A stretch of 64,000 nt of DNA from Oscillatoria sp. FACHB-1407 (GTDB lineage: Bacteria > Cyanobacteriota > Cyanobacteriia > Elainellales > Elainellaceae): positions 62,001 to 126,000 of the forward strand of contig NZ_JACJSA010000019.1 in assembly GCF_014697545.1 (NCBI RefSeq), in the 5' to 3' direction. This document shows, piece after piece, positions 27,553 to 36,219 of this stretch. The position numbers were made by a program, and so were the translations under genes. How positions within the stretch are numbered: position 1 is the first letter of the stretch; every line of letters begins with the position of its first letter. The notes under the pieces were generated by a model. That model did no database searches, had not been told where the DNA came from, and saw only the letters and a program-made list of their open reading frames with translations.

Positions 27553-28608
27553 ATGAGAAAGCTGGGAATTTGGCTGACATTATGTGTTGTCACGGCGATC
27601 GGTATTGTGATCGGCTGGAATTGGCATACGATTTATTTTCAACCGCAGGCGTTAGAAACCAGTTATGACCCTGGGAGTGTTGCTCAAGCAGAGGTGGCTG
27701 TGGTTGCGCCTGCCGTAGATGGCGATCGCCTCTGGGCTGATTTGGAGCAATTGAACTTTCGACGGTTTACTGAGAGTGAACGCGACCAGGCACGACGCTA
27801 TATTGTGCAGCAATTGACGGATGCTGGATGGACTCCTCAATTTCAGGAGTTTGACGGCGGGATCAACATCTACGCAGAACGTCCGGGGACAGATCCCAGC
27901 GCAGGCACCATTTTGTTAGGTGCTCACTATGACTCCGTGGAGCAATCAGCCGGTGTGGATGATAATGCCACTGGGGTTGCCGCTGTGCTGGAAGCGGCAA
28001 GATTATTGGGCGATCGCTCCACCCCTCGTACTCTCAAACTGGCTCTGTTTGACTTAGAAGAAGTGGGGTTGTTAGGCAGTTTTGCCTTTGCCAAAGACGC
28101 TACCAGGATTGAGCAGTTACAAGGGGCGATCGTTCTCGATATGATTGGCTTTGCGTGTCACACCGATGGATGCCAGAGCTACCCTGCTGTGTTGCCCTTT
28201 ACGCCTGCGACGACACGGGGAGATTTTTTAGCGGTGATTGGCGATCAGGGGCATATGCCACTGATTGATGCCTTTTCTCGTGCGGCTCGACGAGAACTGC
28301 CCACCGTCTTGACCTTGCCCGTCCCTCTTTTGGGACCCTTTACGCCCGATCTGCTGCGGAGTGATCATGCTCCTTTCTGGCAGGCAGGCATTGGAGCGGT
28401 GTTGCTAACCGATACCGCTAACTTCCGCAATCCCCACTATCACACCGAGACTGATACCTTAGAAAATGTCGATCGCCCCTTCTTCACAGGGTCATCTCAA
28501 ATTGTGATAAATGCCGTGACGCAATTGCTCCACAGCCGCAACAGCATGGCTACCCAGTCGGTGCCGCAACGGAGCCAATCGACACCAGCTAGAACGACTC
28601 GGCTGTAA
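27553..28608 (+). CDS. M28 family zinc peptidase, membrane-anchored or exported
   Basis: A 351-residue aminopeptidase-like protein. An N-terminal hydrophobic helix (about 4-22) serves as signal peptide or anchor. The two-zinc catalytic domain shows LLGAHYDSVEQSAGVDDNAT (His and Asp ligands, about 125-140), the general-base pair in FDLEEVGLLGS (about 175-185), the Asp in DMIGFAC and the final His in NPHYHTETDTLENV. This order is that of M28 peptidases with a bridging aspartate. The C-terminal 25 residues are Ser/Gln/Arg-rich. It would act in the periplasm. It is followed directly by a heptamer repeat array. Confidence 0.9.
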   Translation: MRKLGIWLTLCVVTAIGIVIGWNWHTIYFQPQALETSYDPGSVAQAEVAVVAPAVDGDRLWADLEQLNFRRFTESERDQARRYIVQQLTDAGWTPQFQEFDGGINIYAERPGTDPSAGTILLGAHYDSVEQSAGVDDNATGVAAVLEAARLLGDRSTPRTLKLALFDLEEVGLLGSFAFAKDATRIEQLQGAIVLDMIGFACHTDGCQSYPAVLPFTPATTRGDFLAVIGDQGHMPLIDAFSRAARRELPTVLTLPVPLLGPFTPDLLRSDHAPFWQAGIGAVLLTDTANFRNPHYHTETDTLENVDRPFFTGSSQIVINAVTQLLHSRNSMATQSVPQRSQSTPARTTRL

Positions 28609-28611
28609 GTG

Positions 28612-28775
28612 GGTCAGTGGTCAATGGTCAATGGTTAATGGTCAATGGTCAGTGGTGAGTGGTTGGTGGTCAGTGGTTAATGGTCAATGGTTAATGGTCA
28701 GTGGTGAGTGGTGAGTGGTTGGTGGTCAGTGGTGAGTGGTCAATGGTTAATGGTCAATGGTCAATCGTCAGTGGT
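28612..28775. repeat. heptamer tandem repeats (GTCAATG/GTCAGTG type)
   Basis: About 23 consecutive heptamers of the form GT(C/T)A(A/G)TG, with GTGAGTG and GTTGGTG variants. This is the reverse-complement orientation of the heptamers at 10382 and 46845. It fills the space between the converging M28 gene and the membrane-protein gene. Confidence 0.88.
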
Positions 28776-28819
28776 TCTGAGGGTCGTAGGTTTGAGGTGA
28801 AGCCTTAAACTCAAAACTC

Positions 28820-29485
28820 TTATCGCCCGCGCGATCGCCGCTGTTGTTTTTTCAATCGTCGGCTCACATCCACAAACGTATCTCGTCGCAAAAAGGGATA
28901 GTCGCTGACCCAGAGATCGTAGTCAGAGAGAAAAACGTCGGACAGTTTAGAAAAACGGCTCATATCCTCTCGATTAGACATCACTACCATCTCAGCAATG
29001 TCTCCGGGGCGAATAACGCGATGAGCGCGTTGTAGAGGCACTTGTAAGGCGGTGCTGAAGCCTGTCTCGTCTCCAATCTCCAGATTTAAGCGGCGTTCGC
29101 GGTTCTCCACAATCACCAATTCACCCTGTTTGTTGACGGTTTCCTCTTTGCCAATTAATTCTTCGGTAACGTAAACATCTAACACTTTGCCACGCCAAAA
29201 GCCGCTGTACTTATACCTGCGGCACTCCTGGTTGCGGCGAGTGGCGAGGTAAATGGGACCCCAAAGCCAGTACAACCCGATCACCACAGCAGCCATAAAA
29301 TCCAGCAGGCTCAACCACTCTGGCAGAGCGGTTTTGAGAATAAACACAACTACGACCCCGACGACCGAGATCAGCAGTCGTCTAAGAAAGTCATCGGGTT
29401 TGCCCCAGTAATATTTGTACTGATCACTTGTGGCAACCAGTGGGATCATTTGTTCAAACGTTTCACGGGTAATGGGGATCAGCAT
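28820..29485 (-). CDS. conserved cyanobacterial membrane protein of unknown function
   Basis: A 221-residue protein with two adjacent hydrophobic helices (about 36-52 and 60-80) and a soluble C-terminal region that looks beta-rich (VLDVYVTEELIGKEETVNKQ; RRLNLEIGDETGF) and ends in a strongly basic tail. Homologues in cyanobacterial databases are often labelled phosphate ABC transporter permease, but nothing here supports a permease: there are only two membrane segments and no transporter signature. I infer a thylakoid or plasma membrane-anchored accessory protein. The gene is single; upstream lie two repeat elements. Confidence 0.65.
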   Translation of the reverse strand: MLIPITRETFEQMIPLVATSDQYKYYWGKPDDFLRRLLISVVGVVVVFILKTALPEWLSLLDFMAAVVIGLYWLWGPIYLATRRNQECRRYKYSGFWRGKVLDVYVTEELIGKEETVNKQGELVIVENRERRLNLEIGDETGFSTALQVPLQRAHRVIRPGDIAEMVVMSNREDMSRFSKLSDVFLSDYDLWVSDYPFLRRDTFVDVSRRLKKQQRRSRGR

Positions 29486-29669
29486 AGGGCTAGGGCAACG
29501 ATCGCCTCTCCTGAGGGTTACTGAGGATTGAGATTCTGTTTTGAGCCTAGCATTTGCATTGTCTTATCCACTAGCTTTGTACGAGGCGAAGCAGTTGGGT
29601 GAGACAGTTGGAACCTAAGAACTGTGGATTTATTGCCTTTGGCTTAAGCTTTCTGACCAAAGCTATGGT

Positions 29670-29766
29670 AAGTCCGCAAACAGTACGGGCGGGTTTAGCA
29701 GACTCATCTGCACCGTGCAACAGATTTGACGGCAAAACCCGCCCCCACCGAATATCGAACTTATTC
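29670..29766. repeat. dispersed repeat, family C, copy 2
   Basis: Matches 2081-2170 in reverse complement, including AGTCCGCAAAC, GCGGGTTTAGCAGAC, GATTTGACGGCAAAACCCGC and ATATCGAACTTATTCA. It is followed immediately by a family B element, forming a composite of repeats in the 465-base gap between the membrane-protein gene and eno. Just before it, 29632-29668 matches in reverse complement the insert inside the family B copy at 41775-41815. Confidence 0.6.
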
Positions 29767-29931
29767 AACGTCAATTCGGGATAAGGATTTCGGCGGTTAA
29801 AACCACAGCTATAAGAGCAAAACCGATCTGCGTCGGTTCGTCAAACCTGGATTTTCTGTAGTCCGCGTCGGCGGACTTCGCTCTAGTAGCCGCGAATTCA
29901 TTCGCCGGCCTCTTAAACCGAACTGACGTTA
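29766..29931. mobile_element. MITE-like element, family B, copy 1
   Basis: About 166 bases with ends AACGTCAATTCGGGATAAGG and CCGAACTGACGTTA, which are inverted repeats of about 13 bases (TAACGT[C/G]A[A/G]TTCGG). The internal GTCCGCGTCGGCGGAC palindrome and CCGCGAATTCATTCGCCGG are shared with copies at 34074-34240, 41630-41897 and 41969-42135. There is no coding sequence, so any transposase would act in trans. Confidence 0.82.
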
Positions 29932-29950
29932 TTTAATTCCCATTCCTAAA

Positions 29951-31315
<1,365 letters not shown>

Positions 31316-31460
31316 TTAGGTGAATGGGAAAGCGATCGCCATTTGGTGGAATCTCATTATTTCATCATCTTGGCAACTCAAATACAGCCATCTCGACAAT
31401 CCTCAACGGGAATTCTGGCTGATGTTGCACAATAAAAAGAAAGCGTTGGGGAAAGTCATT

Positions 31461-31898
31461 ATGCGAATGCTACATACGATGTTGCGGGTTGGCAACTTAG
31501 AAAAATCGCTGAAGTTTTACTGCGATGTGTTGGGTATGAAACTCCTCCGTCAGAAAGATTACCCCGGTGGCGAGTTTACGCTGGCGTTTGTCGGGTACGG
31601 CGATGAGGCTGACCACACCGTATTGGAGTTGACCTACAACTGGGGTACCGATCATTATGATCTGGGCAACGCCTACGGTCACATTGCGCTGGGTGTAGAT
31701 GACATCTACGCTACCTGCGAGACGATCAGAAATTTGGGCGGTAAGGTCGTTCGGGAACCCGGTCCCATGAAGCACGGATCTACCGTCATCGCCTTTGTTG
31801 AAGACCCCGATGGCTACAAGGTTGAGTTGATTCAGCTTAGCACTCAGGGATCAGAATCTACGAAGCAGGAAGCGACCCCTCAATTGGCAACCCAGTAA
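31461..31898 (+). CDS. gloA: lactoylglutathione lyase (glyoxalase I)
   Basis: Isomerises the methylglyoxal-glutathione hemithioacetal to S-lactoylglutathione, detoxifying a by-product of glycolysis. The 145-residue protein has both halves of the glyoxalase fold: [20 protein letters not shown] with the first His ligand, [10 protein letters not shown] with Glu, GHIALGVDD with the second His, and [11 protein letters not shown] with the second Glu. The four metal ligands are intact, so the enzyme should be of the nickel or zinc type. The reading frame is open back to 31320, but ATG at 31461 has GGGGAAAG about eight bases upstream and gives the normal length. It is divergent from eno. Confidence 0.95.
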   Translation: MRMLHTMLRVGNLEKSLKFYCDVLGMKLLRQKDYPGGEFTLAFVGYGDEADHTVLELTYNWGTDHYDLGNAYGHIALGVDDIYATCETIRNLGGKVVREPGPMKHGSTVIAFVEDPDGYKVELIQLSTQGSESTKQEATPQLATQ

Positions 31899-31924
31899 TT
31901 TAGGAAATAGTAGGGGTACGATTT

Positions 31925-31972
31925 TCGGGTAATGGTAGGAACGCGATTAATCGCGTTCCTACCATTACCCGA
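31925..31972. repeat. 48-base perfect palindrome
   Basis: Left half (T)CGGGTAATGGTAGGAACGCG then ATT, right half AATCGCGTTCCTACCATTAC then CCG(A); the two halves are exact reverse complements with no loop bases. It lies 27 bases after gloA. As RNA it gives a very stable hairpin without a T-run, so it may be a REP-like element or mRNA 3' protector rather than a terminator. Confidence 0.85.
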
Positions 31973-32053
31973 TTTCCCCTAATTGCTCTATCCCTTACCC
32001 ATCTGTCAAACTAAATCAGGTGGTATGTTCAATTTGGTGTGTCAGGAGAAATC

Positions 32054-32539
32054 ATGGTAGTCGGGATTGCCTTTTTTATTGGCGCATTTATATTTGCCAG
32101 TTTTGTCGAATATTGGATGCATCGATTGATGCACGCCTCGCCGAAGGTGGGTGAGCGGCACCGCGATCACCACCGCCGCAACGAAGGGCAGGGCGTTGTG
32201 TGGGAGTTTCGCGATTATGTCAAGGGAAGTGCGATCGCCATGCTGATTCCCTTCCTGTTCTCAATTCCAGCGGGGATCGGTTGGCTCAGTGGCGCGTTGG
32301 TGTTTGCAGCGTTTTCTGCCTATGCTCACCAACTCCAGCACGAGAACCCAACCAAGTGTTTTTGGATGAAGATGCCCGTTCACTACGTCCATCATCGCTA
32401 TGGCATGTGGCATCACAATTTTGGATTAGCGGTCGATTGGTGGGATCACATCTTCCGCACCTACAAACCCGTGGAATGGCGGGCTGAAGCGGAGGAAAAG
32501 ATGCCTCCACGCGGTTACTTAGAACTGCGCTGGTGGTAA
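32054..32539 (+). CDS. sterol desaturase / fatty acid hydroxylase family membrane protein
   Basis: A 161-residue integral membrane di-iron enzyme. The histidine clusters HRLMH (about 25-29), HRDHH (about 38-42), HQLQHE (about 92-97), HYVHHRYGMWHHNFG (about 110-124) supply the eight-histidine di-iron site, and three or four hydrophobic segments separate them. This family includes beta-carotene hydroxylases and fatty acid hydroxylases; the small size is closest to carotenoid or lipid hydroxylase-like members. AGGAG lies five bases upstream of ATG 32054, which is preferred to GTG 32039. A shared bidirectional terminator separates it from aroF. Confidence 0.88.
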   Translation: MVVGIAFFIGAFIFASFVEYWMHRLMHASPKVGERHRDHHRRNEGQGVVWEFRDYVKGSAIAMLIPFLFSIPAGIGWLSGALVFAAFSAYAHQLQHENPTKCFWMKMPVHYVHHRYGMWHHNFGLAVDWWDHIFRTYKPVEWRAEAEEKMPPRGYLELRWW

Positions 32540-32554
32540 TCTGAATGTCTTAAA

Positions 32555-32585
32555 CCCCCGGAATCCTCAAGATTCCGGGGGTTTT
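32555..32585. terminator. bidirectional Rho-independent terminator
   Basis: CCCCCGGAATC (32555-32565) and GATTCCGGGGG (32571-32581) form an 11-pair stem with a CTCAA loop, followed by TTTT on the plus strand and by TTTA on the minus strand. It lies between converging genes (hydroxylase and aroF) and can serve both. Confidence 0.93.
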
Positions 32586-32592
32586 GAGTTCT

Positions 32593-33453
32593 TTAAACAA
32601 GCGAAAGCCGGGGTGTAGTCCCGGCTCCAACAGGAATCGATCGATTAACTGCTGCGGCGATCGCCCGCAAACTCCGCACTAAATTCACCATTTCATCAAG
32701 CGAGAGAGCCTGACGCGCATCGGATACCGACTGCTCTGGAACGGGATGGCACTCCACCATCACCCCATCGGCTCCACAGGCGATCGCGGCTCTAGCCAGA
32801 TCAGCCACCAACTCCCGCTTACCAGCGGCATGGCTGGGATCAACGATCACGGGTAGATGAGTGATTTGCTTCAAGGCAACAACGGCTCCCAAGTCCAGAA
32901 CGTTGCGAGTGTAGGTGTCGAAGCTGCGAATGCCCCGCTCACAGAGAATCACGTTGGGGTTGCCGTGGCTGAGGATGTATTCTGCTGCCATCACGAACTC
33001 TTCAATCGTGGCAGCGAGTCCCCGCTTCAGGACGATCGGCTTGTTCACCTGACCCAATGCCTTTAGCAGGTCAAAGTTTTGCATGTTGCGGCTTCCCACC
33101 TGCAACACATCCGCGTGCGCCATGACTTCCTCAATTTGAGAAATGGCCATGACTTCCGTAATCACGGGTACGCTGTATTGCTTGCGAATCGAGCTGAGAA
33201 TTTGCAATCCCTCTAAGCCCATGCCCTGGAAGTCGTAAGGTGAGGTGCGGGGTTTGTAAACTCCCCCTCGTAATGCTTGAACTGGAGCGATCGCCAACTG
33301 ACTGGCAACCGCTTCCATCTGAGCCTGACTCTCAACGGAGCAAGGTCCACCCACGATCAGGAGGTTTTCGCCCCCCACCGTTACCTGTTCAGACAGGTGG
33401 ATCACGGTCGTTTGCTGAGTGTCAGTTTTGAGAGCGAGTTTAGCCTTTTGCAC
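32593..33453 (-). CDS. aroF: 3-deoxy-7-phosphoheptulonate (DAHP) synthase, type I beta (KDOPS-like)
   Basis: Catalyses the first step of the shikimate pathway, joining phosphoenolpyruvate and erythrose 4-phosphate. Signatures are [15 protein letters not shown] (about 32-46), [18 protein letters not shown] (about 60-77), [37 protein letters not shown] and [17 protein letters not shown]. The start is a GTG at 33453, fixed by AAAGGAG six bases upstream; the longer frame to 33522 runs through the attenuator and is not coding. With this start the protein is 286 residues and the catalytic barrel begins almost at once, so the N-terminal ferredoxin-like regulatory domain known from Thermotoga-type enzymes is missing. 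That suggests weak or no allosteric feedback. Upstream are two tandem aromatic-codon attenuators. Confidence 0.95.
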   Translation of the reverse strand: MQKAKLALKTDTQQTTVIHLSEQVTVGGENLLIVGGPCSVESQAQMEAVASQLAIAPVQALRGGVYKPRTSPYDFQGMGLEGLQILSSIRKQYSVPVITEVMAISQIEEVMAHADVLQVGSRNMQNFDLLKALGQVNKPIVLKRGLAATIEEFVMAAEYILSHGNPNVILCERGIRSFDTYTRNVLDLGAVVALKQITHLPVIVDPSHAAGKRELVADLARAAIACGADGVMVECHPVPEQSVSDARQALSLDEMVNLVRSLRAIAAAVNRSIPVGAGTTPRLSLV

Positions 33454-33521
33454 AAGAATCTCCTTTGGAATTGAGTTGTAGACGGTGTATGAAGGAAATG
33501 AAACAGGCGAGAGGTTTGACA

Positions 33522-33554
33522 TTAAAAAACCCGGTTCCTTTTAGGCTCCGGGTT
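33522..33554 (-). terminator. attenuator 2 terminator of aroF
   Basis: On the minus strand AACCCGG (33548-33554) pairs with CCGGGTT (33528-33534), with a smaller CCT/AGG inner stem, followed by TTTTTT. It lies 68 bases before the aroF start codon. Its 5' arm also belongs to ACCCGGAG (33546-33553), which is the exact complement of CTCCGGGT (33580-33587) in the end of leader peptide 2, so terminator and antiterminator are mutually exclusive. Confidence 0.88.
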
Positions 33555-33577
33555 CTCTAAGAGATTGCATGACGAAG

Positions 33578-33643
33578 TCACCCGGAGTAGTTCCTGGTCC
33601 AAAAAAAGTAAAAGCTAAAGCTGAACTGGGATTGGGTGAACAT
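33578..33643 (-). CDS. aromatic-rich leader peptide 2 of aroF
   Basis: A 21-residue open frame beginning MFTQSQFSFSFYFFW and ending TRNYSG. It has six Phe, two Tyr and one Trp. An AGGA lies seven bases before the ATG. The last codons (Ser-Gly-stop) form the antiterminator arm CTCCGGGT. A ribosome stalled on the Phe/Tyr/Trp run would leave this arm free to pair with ACCCGGAG and prevent the terminator; a ribosome reaching the stop codon would cover it and let the terminator form. This is the arrangement of classical pheL or trpL attenuators. The frame is also open upstream as far as an ATG near 33730, but the ribosome binding site supports the short form. Confidence 0.87.
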   Translation of the reverse strand: MFTQSQFSFSFYFFWTRNYSG

Positions 33644-33683
33644 GGTCATTTCCTGAGACTGATCTTCTGAAATAGGGCTAGAT

Positions 33684-33715
33684 AAAACAAAAACCGCAGA
33701 GTGTGTTCTGCGGTT
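33684..33715 (-). terminator. attenuator 1 terminator of aroF
   Basis: On the minus strand AACCGCAGA (33707-33715) pairs with TCTGCGGTT (33692-33700) around a six-base loop, followed by TTTTTGTTTT. The 5' arm overlaps GGTGAACC (33712-33719), the partner of GGTTCACC (33751-33758) inside leader peptide 1, giving the competing antiterminator. Confidence 0.88.
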
Positions 33716-33742
33716 CACCTGAGGTTCCATGACAAGCTGGAC

Positions 33743-33799
33743 TCACCCCCGGTGAACCTGTCTAAACCAAAAATAAAAGTAGGACGTGGAGCAATACAT
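33743..33799 (-). CDS. aromatic-rich leader peptide 1 of aroF
   Basis: An 18-residue open frame MYCSTSYFYFWFRQVHRG. Seven of 18 residues are aromatic (three Tyr, three Phe, one Trp), six of them consecutive. Its codons for Gln-Val-His contain the antiterminator arm GGTTCACC (33751-33758). The stop codon is 28 bases upstream of the terminator 1 stem. No strong Shine-Dalgarno sequence is visible, only a weak AAGA. A plausible promoter lies further upstream on the minus strand, with TTGACG (complement of 33874-33879) or TTGATA (complement of 33854-33859) as the -35 box. Its close structural match to leader 2 is the main evidence that it is real. Confidence 0.83.
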   Translation of the reverse strand: MYCSTSYFYFWFRQVHRG

Positions 33800-33938
33800 A
33801 AATCTTGCGCGGAACTTTTGCGGTTTTTGCGATTCCTAACTTGTTAACAACCGTATCAAGGATTGCAAAGGAACGTCAAGTACCCGCGTGGGGGAAATGG
33901 GTCAGTGGGCAGTGGTCAGTGGGCAGTGGTCAATAGTT

Positions 33939-34038
33939 ATACCGATTTAATGTTTGATTGTGGCAGATCCCTGGGTAGGGGCGTTTCGCGAAACGCCCTT
34001 ACGGAATCATGTGCAGCGAAGCCAATTCAAATTGGTAT
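33939..34038. mobile_element. MITE-like element, family A, copy 2
   Basis: 100 bases, ends ATACCGATTT and AAATTGGTAT, with central GGGCGTTTCGCGAAACGCCC. It is the reverse complement of 18693-18792 apart from four substitutions. It lies upstream of the aroF leader, about 60 bases from the candidate promoter, and is flanked by heptamer repeats. Confidence 0.82.
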
Positions 34039-34073
34039 TAGTAGTCAGTGGTCAGTGGTTAAGGGTCAGTAGT

Positions 34074-34240
34074 TAACGTCAGTTCGGTTTAAGAGCCCGG
34101 CGAATGAATTCGCGGCTACTAGAGCGAAGTCCGCCGATGAGGACTACGGAAAATCAAGGTTTGACGAACTGACGCAGGTCGGTTTTGCTCCTAATAGCGG
34201 CGGTTAAAAACGCTGAAATCCTTATCCCGAATTCACGTTA
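34074..34240. mobile_element. MITE-like element, family B, copy 2
   Basis: 167 bases, inverted relative to copy 1, from TAACGTCAGTTCGG to CCGAATTCACGTTA. Both outer ends carry TA. Heptamer repeats flank it on both sides (34041-34073 and 34241-34285), suggesting insertion into a heptamer array. The 850-base stretch between aroF's leader and pyrD holds only these repeats and no gene. Confidence 0.82.
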
Positions 34241-34285
34241 GTTAATGGTTAATGGTCAGTGGTTAATGGTTAACAGTCAGTACAG
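34241..34285. repeat. heptamer repeats flanking a MITE
   Basis: GTTAATG and GTCAGTG heptamers continue here from 34041-34073 on the far side of the family B element. Confidence 0.7.
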
Positions 34286-34385
34286 CGATTCTCACTTTCC
34301 CGCTCTCCCATGCTCCTACTCCTACTTCCCCGATTCCTCCCCTGACTCCCTGACTCCTCTAATCCTTTTACTCCTCTACGCCCAC

Positions 34386-35573
34386 TCACGTCTCACACCC
34401 GATCGCCTCGCTGATATGGCTCATGTTATGGTGCTCTAGCCGTTCAACTAGTCCTTGAAGAATGCGTTTCACCATCCACGGACCTTCGTAAATCCAGCCT
34501 GTGTAAACTTGCACAAGGCTAGCTCCGGCAGCCATTTTTTCCCAGGCATCAGCCGCGGTAAAAATACCTCCCACACCGATGATGGGCAAAGTGCCCTGGG
34601 TTTTCTGGTAGATATAACGAATCACATCTGTCGATCGCTGTCGTAGGGGGGCACCACTGATCCCGCCTGCTTCCTCCGTGATGGGGTTACCAGTGGCAGC
34701 GATCGCCTGGGTGACTAAACCCTCCCGACGAATGGTGGTGTTGGTGGCGATGATGCCTGCCAGAGAATAGGTTTGAGAGAGGGTAATCACATCGGCGATC
34801 GCCTCCCACTCTAAATCAGGAGCAATCTTGACCAAAATAGGTTTGTGTTCCGAGTTGGCTTGCTGCAACGCTTGCAAAATCAGGTCTAGCTGCTCAGTAG
34901 ATTGGAGCGATCGCAACCCTGGGGTATTGGGTGAAGATACATTAACGACAAAATAATCCCCCAGATTTTGTAGCAGCCGAAAACTTCCTTGATAATCTGC
35001 CGCTGCCTCTTCAAGAGGTGTTACTTTAGATTTGCCTAGATTAATTCCTAACGGCAAACTGCTATTTCTCCAGTTACGTTCAGATGACCCCAAATTTGCC
35101 TTAGCTTCTGGCTCAGTTGCCCTAAAGTGAAGCTGGGTTGCTAGAGCAGCAGCACCTCGGTTGTTAAATCCCATGCGGTTTAACACCGCCTGGTCAGCAG
35201 TTAGACGAAATAGGCGGGGTTTGGGGTTGCCCGGTTGGGGTTGCAAGGTGACTGTCCCCAACTCGGCAAAGCCAAAACCAAAGTTAGACCATATCTTTGC
35301 AGCCAAACCGTCTTTGTCAAACCCTGCGGCTAAACCTACGGGATTGCTAAATTGGATGCCCCAGAGGGTTTGTGACAGGGAAGGATGGTGGAAAGAGTAC
35401 AATTGCTCTAGCTGTTGACCGATCCATTGACCCCAACGGGTAGATTGGTGTTGGTTGAGCCAGTGCAAACGTTGAATTGCCTGCTGATGCAGCCATTCTG
35501 GGTCTGCTTTTAACCCCGAAAAGAGCAGGGGACGAATACCTGCTTGATAAATGTCCAATTCCTTTAAACCCAT
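34386..35573 (-). CDS. pyrD: quinone-dependent dihydroorotate dehydrogenase (class 2)
   Basis: Oxidises dihydroorotate to orotate in pyrimidine synthesis, passing electrons to the quinone pool; a peripheral membrane flavoprotein. The 395-residue protein has the class 2 N-terminal helical extension ([20 protein letters not shown]) that binds quinone, then the FMN barrel: [14 protein letters not shown] (about 77-90), [46 protein letters not shown] with the active-site Ser region, NTTIRREGL and [20 protein letters not shown]. Two inserted segments make it slightly longer than the E. coli enzyme. It is a single gene with no partner on the same strand. Confidence 0.96.
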   Translation of the reverse strand: MGLKELDIYQAGIRPLLFSGLKADPEWLHQQAIQRLHWLNQHQSTRWGQWIGQQLEQLYSFHHPSLSQTLWGIQFSNPVGLAAGFDKDGLAAKIWSNFGFGFAELGTVTLQPQPGNPKPRLFRLTADQAVLNRMGFNNRGAAALATQLHFRATEPEAKANLGSSERNWRNSSLPLGINLGKSKVTPLEEAAADYQGSFRLLQNLGDYFVVNVSSPNTPGLRSLQSTEQLDLILQALQQANSEHKPILVKIAPDLEWEAIADVITLSQTYSLAGIIATNTTIRREGLVTQAIAATGNPITEEAGGISGAPLRQRSTDVIRYIYQKTQGTLPIIGVGGIFTAADAWEKMAAGASLVQVYTGWIYEGPWMVKRILQGLVERLEHHNMSHISEAIGCET

Positions 35574-35722
35574 GAATAAAGTGCAGCATTTTAGTCTAAT
35601 AGACCATAGCCATCCCAGGTGGGCTATAGGAGTTGCATTGTTTCGGGATGTATCCCTCAGTCGAGAGTTTCACCCCTGACCCCGTCCTACCCCTCGTCAC
35701 TACGGCTATACATATAATTTAG

Positions 35723-35920
35723 GACTCAGTATACAACTCCTACTTCCGCGCCAAGGAAGGAAGAATTGCCAAGGAACAAAGCAACTTTGTTGAGGTGTCA
35801 CAAGATGGTCAGACAGCTTTTAACCTTTCAACCCATACCCATGGACGGTTAACCTATGAGTTCAACATCAACGAGTTCATCAAGACACAGATTGTTAAAC
35901 GATTGGATTTAGTGTGCTAG
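35723..35920 (+). pseudogene. possible gene remnant of unknown function
   Basis: A 65-codon open stretch without a start codon, ending TAG at 35918-35920. The protein-like sequence includes YNSYFRAKEGRIAKEQSNFV and RLTYEFNINEFIKTQIVKRL. I do not recognise it. The stop codon just before it (35720-35722) and lack of ATG or GTG at the front suggest the C-terminus of a decayed gene. The rest of the 650-base gap to 36220 shows nothing clear, apart from a shorter open piece ending near 36128. Confidence 0.35.
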
Positions 35921-36219
35921 GGGGCTGAGTCAAAGGGTAGATTAAGGTACAACCGTGGTAGGTCTGCTTAAATGAGGTCGATGGCTAAAGGGATACTCTC
36001 CTCTAAACTTTAAAAGTTTCACCACGACTGTCGCAGCAACACTTGGTATTTAGTAAATTTCGTGCGATCGCCCGCTACTAAAGCTTTAGAACAAGGGCAC
36101 ATTGAGACGGCTATTGATCAAAACTTATGAAAGGTTCAAATCAGATTGCTCTACTTAGACTGTCAATTTAACGTCCAGATTAGAAACGGCAACCGGGGGT
36201 AAAGCGGGAGCTAGACAAC

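Noticed and set aside
33454-33522. N-terminal extension of DAHP synthase (24 extra residues)
   Set aside because: The extension overlaps the region after the attenuator terminator, and a strong AAAGGAG precedes the GTG at 33453.
36060-36128. Short open frame ATKALEQGHIETAIDQNL
   Set aside because: Too short to identify; may be another fragment, but it has no start or neighbours to support it.
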